A stretch of DNA of 12,819 nt, from contig CAYTGO010000082.1 of the NCBI GenBank assembly GCA_964437425.1, forward strand, positions 1 to 12,819, given 5' to 3'. The notes beneath the pieces were generated by a model. It ran no database searches and was not told where the DNA came from. It worked only from the letters and a program-made list of their open reading frames with translations. Below are positions 5,821 through 12,819 of this stretch, piece after piece. Source of the stretch: Scalindua sp964437425 (lineage in GTDB: Bacteria; Planctomycetota; Brocadiia; Brocadiales; Scalinduaceae). Both the position numbers and the translations under genes were made by a program. Within the stretch, counting starts at the first letter, position 1; each line of letters starts with the position of its first letter.

Positions 5821-8071
5821 ATAATAACATATAAGGATCCACATCTATCATCATCTGGACCTTTTTAGAATTTCTATTCTCGTTTTCAATGCTTGTTAAA
5901 ATCGTATGCAGGTTTTTAAAACTATCAGCCTTAACTATTAGGTGCCATCTATAGTTGTCTTTAACCTTAACAATCGGTGCAGGCGCGGGCCCTAAAACTC
6001 CAACCTTGTCTTTACGCAAACCCGCCAGAAGCGAACCGCCGGGCAATTTTATTGTATGCATCAGCCTTTCGGCAATTTCCGAGGCTTTTTCCTTAACATC
6101 CTGATCCTTTTTTCCACGTAATACAACTCTTGCCAATCTACCATATGGAGGATAATAAAGTTGCTTTCTATATTCAAGCTCTTTTTTGGCAAATCCATCA
6201 TAGTCATGTGTTGCAGCATGCGTAATGCTGTAATGATCAGGATTAAAGGTTTGAACGATAACCTTTCCTCCTTTTGCGCCTCTTCCTGTTCTTCCCGCAA
6301 CCTGACATAGCAACTGGAACGTTTTTTCACTTGCCCGAAAATCAGGCAGATTGACAATCGTATCCGCAGAAAGCACTCCAACTAAAGTAACGTTTGGAAA
6401 GTCAAGGCCTTTTGCTATCATCTGGGTGCCTAAAAGGATATCTATATCGCCACGACGAAAAGCACTCAAGGCCTTTTCGTGAGAATCCCGCCCCCTCATT
6501 GTATCGCTATCCATCCTCAGAAGATTGTGCTTAGGAAATCTGGCCCGGATCAGCTCCTCCATCCTCTCAGTACCAAAACCCGTAAAACGTATACCCGGAG
6601 AACAGCAATCAGGACATTCTCCCGGGACAGGTTCTTCCGAAAAGCAATAATGACATATTACCGCATTTTTCCTCTTATGAAATGTAAGAGAGATGTCACA
6701 TCTTTTACATTTTAATACAAATCCACATCTTCTACAACTTATAAAAGGCGAAAACCCGCGTCTGTTTAGAAGCAACAGAACCTGCTCTTTTTTAGAGAGG
6801 CATTTCTTCATGCTAAGTTCAAGATAATCCGATATCGGCTTCTGCCCTTTACCTCCGAATATCTCACGCCGCATATCAATTACTTCCACCCTGGGAAGAG
6901 GTTTATGCCCTACCCTATTCTTCAATGCTACACACTCATACTTACCAATATCGGTATTATAAAAACTCTCAAGAGAAGGTGTTGCAGAGCCAAGTACAAC
7001 CACAGCATTTTCATATGCCGCCCTGACAACACTCACATCGCGAGCGTTATAACGCGGAGAGGTGTCCTGCTTGAATGTATTCTCGTGCTCTTCATCAATT
7101 ACGATAAGCCCCACATCTTCTAAAGGGGCAAATATTGCCGAACGGGCACCAACAACAACGTCCGCATTACCACTCTTAATATCCCACCATTGATCACTTC
7201 TCTGCCGCTCAGTCAAACTGCTGTGCAAGACGGCTACTCTATCAAAACGGGATTTGAACCTTTCAATCGTTTGCGGTGTGAGAGATATTTCAGGAACCAG
7301 AACAATAGCCTTCATCCCTAAAGTAACTACTTCTGAGATCGCCTGAAGATAGACCTCTGTCTTGCCGCTTCCTGTAACACCTTTCAGTAAAACGACACTG
7401 TGTTTCTTTTCTCTTATTTTCCTCTTAATAAGTCTGATTGCTACTTCCTGCTCTTCGGTTGAAGAGAAATGAGATGTTTTTTTGAAGTGTTTTCCTGCAA
7501 AAATGGAATCGCTTACTTCTCTTTTATCAAGGGTAATAAAACCTCGATCTCGAAGCCTCTTAACACTATCCATTTTGCACTCGCTAATACTTGCTAATTC
7601 CGGAAATGTGATCTCGCCTTTTTCAGCAAGAACCTCCAGTACTTTTACCTGTTTTGGTGCTCTTTTTTTAATCGTGGAAATCATCTCTTCTACAGAGACT
7701 CCATCTGTACACAGTCTTATAACGTTTACCGTTCTAGATTTGATACCCTTCCTTACCACAGAAGGCAAAAAGGATTCCAGCGCTTCTCCCAAGCCACAAA
7801 AATAGAAATTAGCCATCCATTCCGCAACTCCTAGCATTTTGGAATTCAAGATAGGTGTTGTGTCGATTATGTGTATTATGTCCTTTAGCGTCTTTACGTC
7901 TGATGTATTGGTCAGCCCGACACAATACCCCACAACGGTTCTCCTCCCAAAAGGAACCTTAACCCTTTTACCGATTTCTACATGATTTACTAAAGATGGC
8001 GGGATTTTGTAGTGAAATTTTTTATTGAGAGGGATATCCAGGACAACTTCGGCAAAGCTTCCATAAGCCAT
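5819..8071 (-). CDS. priA: Primosomal protein N' (replication restart helicase PriA)
   Basis: PriA recognises stalled or repaired forks and reloads the replicative helicase. The 750 residues are in the normal range and appear complete. An N-terminal 3'-end-binding region (about 5-100, with YKIPPSL and GKRVKVPFGRRTVVGYCVG) and a winged-helix region (about 140-190) precede the SF2 helicase core: Walker A GVTGSGKTEVY (231-241), DEEH (326-329), GSATPSLES (361-369), GTQMIAKGLDFP (548-559) and QVAGRTGRG (590-598). The zinc-binding insert carries the expected cysteines at 446, 449, 455, 458, 473, 476, 486 and 489 (with an extra Cys490). The C-terminal domain includes YYPPYGRLARVVLRG (639-653) and a GPAPAPI stretch. 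Start ATG at 8071 has AAGGG about 12 nt upstream, a little far. It is the first gene of the minus-strand run, behind a good promoter, with guaB directly downstream. Confidence 0.98.
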   Translation of the reverse strand: MAYGSFAEVVLDIPLNKKFHYKIPPSLVNHVEIGKRVKVPFGRRTVVGYCVGLTNTSDVKTLKDIIHIIDTTPILNSKMLGVAEWMANFYFCGLGEALESFLPSVVRKGIKSRTVNVIRLCTDGVSVEEMISTIKKRAPKQVKVLEVLAEKGEITFPELASISECKMDSVKRLRDRGFITLDKREVSDSIFAGKHFKKTSHFSSTEEQEVAIRLIKRKIREKKHSVVLLKGVTGSGKTEVYLQAISEVVTLGMKAIVLVPEISLTPQTIERFKSRFDRVAVLHSSLTERQRSDQWWDIKSGNADVVVGARSAIFAPLEDVGLIVIDEEHENTFKQDTSPRYNARDVSVVRAAYENAVVVLGSATPSLESFYNTDIGKYECVALKNRVGHKPLPRVEVIDMRREIFGGKGQKPISDYLELSMKKCLSKKEQVLLLLNRRGFSPFISCRRCGFVLKCKRCDISLTFHKRKNAVICHYCFSEEPVPGECPDCCSPGIRFTGFGTERMEELIRARFPKHNLLRMDSDTMRGRDSHEKALSAFRRGDIDILLGTQMIAKGLDFPNVTLVGVLSADTIVNLPDFRASEKTFQLLCQVAGRTGRGAKGGKVIVQTFNPDHYSITHAATHDYDGFAKKELEYRKQLYYPPYGRLARVVLRGKKDQDVKEKASEIAERLMHTIKLPGGSLLAGLRKDKVGVLGPAPAPIVKVKDNYRWHLIVKADSFKNLHTILTSIENENRNSKKVQMMIDVDPYMLL

Positions 8072-8119
8072 TGTAATATAATCCCTTACGAGTTTTATAA
8101 ATTGGAGTAATATTGCAGA

Positions 8120-8148
8120 ATAGTATCACAATTATAATAAAGTGTCAA
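8120..8148 (-). promoter_or_regulatory. Sigma70-type promoter for priA-guaB
   Basis: On the minus strand a perfect -35 TTGACA (8148-8143) is followed by a 17-nt spacer and a -10 TACTAT (8125-8120). Transcription would start near 8113 and give a leader of about 42 nt before the priA ATG. The match and position are good; it has not been shown to work. Confidence 0.65.
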
Positions 8149-8178
8149 GATAAGCATAGATATACAAGCATATTATCC

Positions 8179-8207
8179 TTGCTTTACCGTCTCAATATTT
8201 CTATAAA
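8179..8207 (+). promoter_or_regulatory. Possible promoter of the amidase gene
   Basis: TTGCTT (8179-8184), a 17-nt spacer and TATAAA (8202-8207) form a partial sigma70 match on the plus strand. The start would fall near 8214, leaving a leader of about 105 nt. The -10 is good and the -35 weak, in an AT-rich region where chance matches are common. Confidence 0.35.
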
Positions 8208-8213
8208 ATATTG
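8193..8213. repeat. Inverted repeat over the putative amidase promoter
   Basis: Arms CAATATTT (8193-8200) and AAATATTG (8206-8213) are perfect reverse complements around a 5-nt centre. The element covers the TATAAA -10 box. It could be an operator, but AT-rich palindromes of this size also arise by chance. Confidence 0.35.
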
Positions 8214-8320
8214 ATTTTAAGGGGCTTTTTCAGGTACATAAGCATAAGTCTTTTAATACGCTCACACCCTGAAAGAGAATAATATTTTTCCTCTATTCCT
8301 TGCTTTAACCAAACGACACT

Positions 8321-8932
8321 ATGAAGATAGTTGAATGGCATGTCATAACAGTCTCGGTTGCTATGTTTGTAACAGCAACAGGACTTTTCGTCTACTTACC
8401 ATTTATCAGTATTAAAAAGGAACCCACAGTTACCATTGCCATTAACATTGATGAATTGTGCAAGGTAGATGTAGAAGAGAACAAATGGGAATATGTAGTG
8501 TTACATCACAGCGCTACAAATGAAGGAAATGCAGATAACTTTGATAAATATCACAGAGATAAGAAAAAGTGGGAGCACGGTTTAGCCTATCACTTCGTCA
8601 TCGGAAACGGAAACGGTTCGGGCAATGGTGAGATTGAAGTAGGTGATAGATGGAAGAAACAGATTCATGGCGCGCATACCGCCAATATGGACCTTAACCG
8701 AATTTCTATCGGAATCTGCCTTGTTGGGAATTTTGAAGAGGACAACGAACCTACAAACAACCAGCTTGAATCTCTCGTAAGCCTGGTCACTTATTTTTCT
8801 GAAAAATACCACATTCCTAAATCACGCATCGTCAGACATAGCCAGGTTCTTCAAAAAGGTACCGCATGTCCCGGGAAAAACTTTCCTTACGAACAACTTA
8901 TTAATGAAGTAAATTCATTACATCCACTATAA
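8321..8932 (+). CDS. Membrane-anchored N-acetylmuramoyl-L-alanine amidase (Amidase_2/PGRP fold)
   Basis: Predicted to cut the amide bond between N-acetylmuramic acid and the peptide of peptidoglycan, outside the inner membrane. The 203 residues begin with a short N-terminus and a hydrophobic segment (about 8-30, ending in LPFISIKK) that looks like a signal anchor. The amidase domain follows from about 56. The zinc site aligned to T7 lysozyme is His62 (VVLHHSAT), His173 (VRHSQV) and Cys183 (TACPG). Tyr90 in GLAYHFVI matches the catalytic tyrosine, and Thr181 sits at the position of the T7 lysine, as in many PGRP-type amidases. GAHTANMDLNRISIGICLVGNF (117-138, read in parts) is a typical family stretch. 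A glycine/asparagine-rich loop lies at 95-104. No Shine-Dalgarno precedes the ATG at 8321, and no in-frame alternative start looks better. It is divergent from priA and convergent with the kinase genes, so it is a single-gene unit. Confidence 0.93.
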   Translation: MKIVEWHVITVSVAMFVTATGLFVYLPFISIKKEPTVTIAINIDELCKVDVEENKWEYVVLHHSATNEGNADNFDKYHRDKKKWEHGLAYHFVIGNGNGSGNGEIEVGDRWKKQIHGAHTANMDLNRISIGICLVGNFEEDNEPTNNQLESLVSLVTYFSEKYHIPKSRIVRHSQVLQKGTACPGKNFPYEQLINEVNSLHPL

Positions 8933-8963
8933 ATACACATCGAAGTCGCCATTAGCCATCTCT

Positions 8964-10829
8964 TTATTCATCATCGAATAAGACATTTATTTTATTTGCC
9001 AATTCTATTAATTTAAAAGGTTTGTTAATGATGAAATCTGCCTTCAAGGCATTTATCTCTACAGATGAGTAATTGTCGAACGAACCCGTGGAGATGCCTA
9101 TCTTTGGCACTTTATCTAACTCATTCAGCGCTTTTACTACATCATGCCCGGTCACATCAGGCATGGCCAGATCAGATATCACCAAGTCGAAATCTTCTCT
9201 TTTTGCCATCTCAATAGCCTCAGCCCCATTGTTAACAGCTTTAACCATGTGACCCTCTCTTGAAAAGAATGTATCCAGTATATTGCAAATCTTTTCTTCA
9301 TCATCTACCACAAGGATGCTGAGCCCCTTAGCCATTTTATCCGGAATAGATTTTGATGATAGTTTTTGCTGTTTAATTTCATTCTTAATCGGCAAGCTCA
9401 GGGTCAGCGTTGTACCCTTTCCCTCCTCGCTTTCTACCTCCATCTTACCGCCATGTCTCTTTACAATACTATAGGCGACACCCATACCCAGCCCGGTTCT
9501 TTCTGGTCTCCTGGTAGTGAAAAACGGATCAAACATCTGATTCCTTACCTCTTCGGACATGCCCATGCCTGTATCAGAGATTTCCACAAATACCGTGTTC
9601 TCATTGCTCCATGTACTAAATGAGATACGACCGCCATCAGGCATCGCATCCAGTGCATTATTTATTATATTTATAGATACCTCTCTCAACTCTGCAGGAT
9701 CACAAAATACTCCAGGCGTTCTTTTCATGCCGCTTCTGTCTACTTCATATTTTTTCTCTCCGGGATGAGCTGTGTCCTTCCACCCTGGTACAGTAGTTTC
9801 TATCGCCTGAATTATTAATTGTCTTAAATCAAAAAAGATGTACTCAGATGTGTCTTTTTCTGATTTGGCAATCGTAATCATATCTCTAACTATCCCGGCC
9901 CCATCATCACTCGCTTCCTTAATATTACGTAGCCCATTTTCCAATTCCTTTTCATTCTCAAAACCGTCTTCCAGCATCTCTGCGCTACCATGAACAACTG
10001 CAAGGATATTGTTAAACTCGTGGGCAATTCCGGCTACTATTGTTCTTAATGAATTCATCTTTTCTGCACGTAATAACTCCTTGCCCCTCTTCTCACGCTT
10101 GATGACTTTTTCCATAACTAAAACAAAAAAAGTAATATCATCATTTATGTCTTTTACCGGCATGGCAACTGTATATTTCAAACATGGTGTACCATCTTTT
10201 CTCCTGATGCAAAGTTCTCCCCTCCATTCCCCATCGTCCCGCACATCCTTATACAAATCAGATAATGCTTTATTTGCTCTTAAGAGGGGGATTTCTCTCC
10301 CTGATACTTCCTCGGGCGTATAGTTGGTTGTCCGGGTGAACTCGGAGTTTGCATATTCTACCTTCCCATTGACATCTACAACCATAACCATGTATGGATT
10401 GTGTTCAATAACAAGAAATAACCTGCGAATCCTATCCTCCGCCTGCTTTCTCTTTCGTTCCTGAGCTTTTCTATAAAGGGCAATCTCAATGTTTGCCTTT
10501 ATTTCGCTTTCTCTAAATGGCTTAACAATATAACCGAATGGTTCTACCTCCATCGCCCTTTTTATAAATTTATCTTCCGCATACGCAGTCAGAAATATAA
10601 CCGGGATGTCCAAATACGCCTTTATCGTCCTGGCAGCATCAATACCGTCAAGCTCTCCCTTCATAACAATATCCATGAGAATCAAATCGGGGCAGAGTTC
10701 TCTGGCCATACTCACAGATTCTTCTGCCGAGGAGGCGGTCCCCACTACATCGTATTCCATATGCTGTAACCGCTCTTCCAATTGCATGGTTATGACCGCT
10801 TCATCGTCTACTACCATCACCCTTTTCAT
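8964..10829 (-). CDS. Hybrid sensor histidine kinase/response regulator, REC-PAS-HisKA-HATPase-REC
   Basis: A 621-residue soluble signalling protein with no membrane segment. Domains in order: REC1 (about 3-118) with Asp8/Asp9, phospho-acceptor Asp53 (LMDIVM), Thr81 and Lys103; PAS (about 134-240); HisKA dimerisation helix pair with phospho-acceptor His270 (GIAHEFNN); HATPase (about 370-482) with N-box NIINNALDAMPDGG (387-400), DTGMGM (419-424), FFTTR and GLGMGVAYSIVKRHGG (446-461); REC2 (about 503-618) with Asp509/Asp510, Asp553 (ISDLAMPD), Thr581 and Lys603. All catalytic residues are present, so it should both receive and pass phosphate. It has no DNA-binding or enzymatic output domain. 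The ATG overlaps the 3' end of the upstream kinase by 29 bp and has AGGAG 5 nt before it, pointing to coupled expression. REC1 is a plausible target of that kinase. Confidence 0.95.
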   Translation of the reverse strand: MKRVMVVDDEAVITMQLEERLQHMEYDVVGTASSAEESVSMARELCPDLILMDIVMKGELDGIDAARTIKAYLDIPVIFLTAYAEDKFIKRAMEVEPFGYIVKPFRESEIKANIEIALYRKAQERKRKQAEDRIRRLFLVIEHNPYMVMVVDVNGKVEYANSEFTRTTNYTPEEVSGREIPLLRANKALSDLYKDVRDDGEWRGELCIRRKDGTPCLKYTVAMPVKDINDDITFFVLVMEKVIKREKRGKELLRAEKMNSLRTIVAGIAHEFNNILAVVHGSAEMLEDGFENEKELENGLRNIKEASDDGAGIVRDMITIAKSEKDTSEYIFFDLRQLIIQAIETTVPGWKDTAHPGEKKYEVDRSGMKRTPGVFCDPAELREVSINIINNALDAMPDGGRISFSTWSNENTVFVEISDTGMGMSEEVRNQMFDPFFTTRRPERTGLGMGVAYSIVKRHGGKMEVESEEGKGTTLTLSLPIKNEIKQQKLSSKSIPDKMAKGLSILVVDDEEKICNILDTFFSREGHMVKAVNNGAEAIEMAKREDFDLVISDLAMPDVTGHDVVKALNELDKVPKIGISTGSFDNYSSVEINALKADFIINKPFKLIELANKINVLFDDE

Positions 10830-12819
10830 GAGTTCTCCTGTGAGTATTAAATTCTAAGGCAACCTCTGTGCCCTTATTTCTTACAATGTTCATTGTACCA
10901 TTTAATTGCTTATTTACAATGTTTCTAACCAATTTTAATCCCAAACTATTAGTTTTTTCTATGTCAATCTCCTCAGAAATGCCGACCCCATCATCTTTGA
11001 TTTTCGCAAGAATCGTTCCTTTGTTTGACTGCTGCATGGAGATACTGATTATTCCCTGCTGCCCATCTACGTAAGCGTGTTTCAGGGAGTTGGATATCAA
11101 CTCGTTCAAAACAAGCGCACAGGGAACTGCAAGTGTCACCGTTAAATACACATTCCCAGACTGAATGTCAAATGTAATTGCCTTCTCTTTAGAATATATC
11201 TTTAACAGATTTTCAGATAGCTCATGGATATGCCTCTGCATATCTATCTCATCAAATTGCTCACTTTCATAGAGCTGTGAATGGATAAGGGACATAGCCT
11301 CCACTCTGTTACGTGATTCTGCAAACAGATCTATCGTCTCTCTGTTCTGTGTCTGCATACTGCTCATATCGAGCAGGCTTGAAATTATCTGCAGGTTATT
11401 TTTGACCCTGTGGTGGACTTCCTCCAGAAGCACCTCTTTTTCCTTAAGCGCTGCCTTTATTTGTTCCTCTGCATGGACTCTCCTTATGAAGAGGCCAATC
11501 CGGCTGCCGATATCTTCTACCAGATTAAGCAGGTCCTCGTCGGGTGCTTTTATCTCGCGACTATAGATACTAATTGTTCCAATCACTTCTCTACCGGCAA
11601 GAATTGGAAAACCAAAGGCACCATGCAGCCCCTCTTTATCCGCAACTGATGCCCGTGGAAAATTTGCATCATGAACAACATCAGCAATCCAGACAGGTTG
11701 AGCTTTCGACCAGACAGACCCAGGCAACCCAATGCCCGGGGGAAAGGTAATTTCTTTTGTGACAGCTTTAAAATCCGGCATATCAACAGATGCAATATGC
11801 CAGATTTCTGAACACCTCAATACTTGATTCTCTCGATCAAACAACCAAATCTCTCCTAAATCCCATTCCAGTGTAGAACACATGGTCGAAAGAATTCTGG
11901 ACAACGCCTCCTTAAGAGTTGTAGATTCGGATAATACTTTTGTTACTGCGTGCTGGGCATTAAGACGTATTCCTGCGCGTTTACGCGCTGAAATATCCCT
12001 AATCATTCCACAGAGCACCTTCCGCCCCTTGTATGTAAATGTGCTGACAGAAATCTCCACAGGAAAAACAGTTCCATCCTTTTTCCTATGGTAACGTAAG
12101 GGAATTATATGAAGCTTTCCGGCAAGAGTCTCCTGGATCTGTTCCTCAGAAACTTCTACCTCAGCAGTAATATCTGTATGCTTCATATTGAGAAATTCTT
12201 CACGCGTATAACCATAGAGTTCTTCGCAGGATTTATTGACGTCGACGAATTGCCTTGTTTCTGCATCGAAAACCATAACCGCATCAGTTGCCGTAGATGT
12301 TATCTTTCGATATTTCTCTTCGCTTTCGAAAATGGCCTCCTCTGCTTGCTCGCGCTTAACGATTTCATCTAATAGTTTTGTGTTTTTCTCTTTCAGTTTT
12401 TCCGTACGCTCGATCACGCGCTCTTCAAGATATTTGTTGAACAAATTCAGTTTTTCTTCCATCTGTTTGCGTTCCGTGATATCCTCTTTGACTGCAACAA
12501 AATGGGTAATTGTGCCTTCACGATTTTTGACGGGAGAGATGGATGCAGATTCCCAATAAAACTCACCATTTTTTTTCTTATTACAAAATTCTCCACGCCA
12601 CTCATCACCAGACATAATAGTCTTCCATAAACATTCATATTTTTCCGGTGGAGTTTTATCTGTCTTTAATATGCGTGGATTTTGTCCAATTGTCTCTTCT
12701 GAACTGTAGCCTGTAAGTTGAGTAAATTTTGGATTGACGTATTCGATTTTGCCTGAGGTGTCCGTAACCACAATCGTACATGGGCTTTGTTCAACAGCCC
12801 GAGACAATGTCTTGAGTTG
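10801..12819 (-). CDS. Sensor histidine kinase, PAS-PAS-GAF-HisKA_2-HATPase, 5' end beyond the window
   Basis: The frame is open to base 12819, so the N-terminus is missing; a TTG at 12807 is not convincing as a start because PAS-type sequence surrounds it. The 672 visible residues contain PAS1 (about 5-118, ending HFVAVKEDITERK), a coiled-coil linker (about 119-165), PAS2 (about 168-280, ending GMIRDISARKR), GAF (about 288-448, with GIGLPGSVW and GFPILAGREVIGTISIYS), a HisKA_2 dimerisation and phosphotransfer region with His469 (LLEEVHHRVKNNLQIISSLL), and HATPase (about 560-657, with LNELISNSLKHA, DDGVGI and SLGLKLV). This is the HPK4/HWE-like class, which usually phosphorylates separate REC proteins. 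The next gene downstream starts with a REC domain and overlaps by 29 bp, so the two probably form a phosphorelay. The visible part has no transmembrane helix; more sensor domains may lie upstream. Confidence 0.94.
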   Translation of the reverse strand, partial: QLKTLSRAVEQSPCTIVVTDTSGKIEYVNPKFTQLTGYSSEETIGQNPRILKTDKTPPEKYECLWKTIMSGDEWRGEFCNKKKNGEFYWESASISPVKNREGTITHFVAVKEDITERKQMEEKLNLFNKYLEERVIERTEKLKEKNTKLLDEIVKREQAEEAIFESEEKYRKITSTATDAVMVFDAETRQFVDVNKSCEELYGYTREEFLNMKHTDITAEVEVSEEQIQETLAGKLHIIPLRYHRKKDGTVFPVEISVSTFTYKGRKVLCGMIRDISARKRAGIRLNAQHAVTKVLSESTTLKEALSRILSTMCSTLEWDLGEIWLFDRENQVLRCSEIWHIASVDMPDFKAVTKEITFPPGIGLPGSVWSKAQPVWIADVVHDANFPRASVADKEGLHGAFGFPILAGREVIGTISIYSREIKAPDEDLLNLVEDIGSRIGLFIRRVHAEEQIKAALKEKEVLLEEVHHRVKNNLQIISSLLDMSSMQTQNRETIDLFAESRNRVEAMSLIHSQLYESEQFDEIDMQRHIHELSENLLKIYSKEKAITFDIQSGNVYLTVTLAVPCALVLNELISNSLKHAYVDGQQGIISISMQQSNKGTILAKIKDDGVGISEEIDIEKTNSLGLKLVRNIVNKQLNGTMNIVRNKGTEVALEFNTHRRTHEKGDGSRR
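10835..10839 (-). promoter_or_regulatory. Shine-Dalgarno of the hybrid kinase gene inside the upstream kinase
   Basis: The minus strand reads AGGAG 5 nt before the ATG at 10829. It lies within the last codons of the upstream HisKA_2 kinase and supports both the chosen start and translational coupling. Confidence 0.7.

Noticed and set aside
8933..8963. Possible bidirectional terminator between the convergent amidase and hybrid kinase genes
   Set aside because: The 31-bp gap shows no stable stem with a T tail on either strand.
12447..12638. 63-codon minus-strand open frame within the PAS1 region of the HisKA_2 kinase
   Set aside because: Out-of-frame overlap with a clear PAS domain and no homology signal; a shadow frame.

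Overview
The window reads as chromosomal DNA of a Gram-negative-type bacterium with moderately AT-rich sequence. A run of exactly 100 N shows that it comes from a scaffolded draft assembly. There are no rRNA or tRNA genes, mobile elements or CRISPR arrays. The lineage cannot be fixed from sequence alone. The lipoprotein with a PEGA-like look, the eukaryote-like IMP dehydrogenase and the large cytoplasmic PAS/GAF kinases would fit a planctomycete or another deep-branching environmental anaerobe, but this is a weak inference.

Layout: (1) From about 8.1 kb down to base 1 there is a six-gene run on the minus strand: priA (primosome helicase), a eukaryote-type guaB (IMP dehydrogenase), a small lipoprotein interrupted by the assembly gap, a methyltransferase with a signal peptide, a PcrA/UvrD helicase, and a cysteine desulfurase-like protein cut by the window edge. 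Spacing is tight for priA-guaB (10 nt), methyltransferase-pcrA (1 nt) and pcrA-desulfurase (22 nt), and looser around the lipoprotein. A good sigma70-type promoter (TTGACA, 17 nt, TACTAT) lies just upstream of priA. (2) A divergent 249-bp intergenic region separates priA from a plus-strand, membrane-anchored zinc amidase (8321-8932). (3) Converging on the amidase from the right are two overlapping minus-strand signalling genes: a PAS-PAS-GAF-HisKA_2 histidine kinase (open at the window end) and a REC-PAS-HisKA-HATPase-REC hybrid protein, overlapping by 29 bp and probably translationally coupled.

Functionally, the left block combines replication restart and repair (PriA, PcrA), GTP synthesis (GuaB) and possibly sulfur mobilisation. 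The right block looks like a phosphorelay with no DNA-binding output in view.

The most notable points are two. The cysteine desulfurase-like protein lacks the PLP-binding His-Lys pair (Ser-Gln instead) and resembles the lysine-less IscS of Archaeoglobus fulgidus. The IMP dehydrogenase carries the eukaryotic Arg/Gln active-site signature instead of the bacterial Lys/Glu one. I see no clearly new multi-gene system; most of the window is recognisable housekeeping and signalling.
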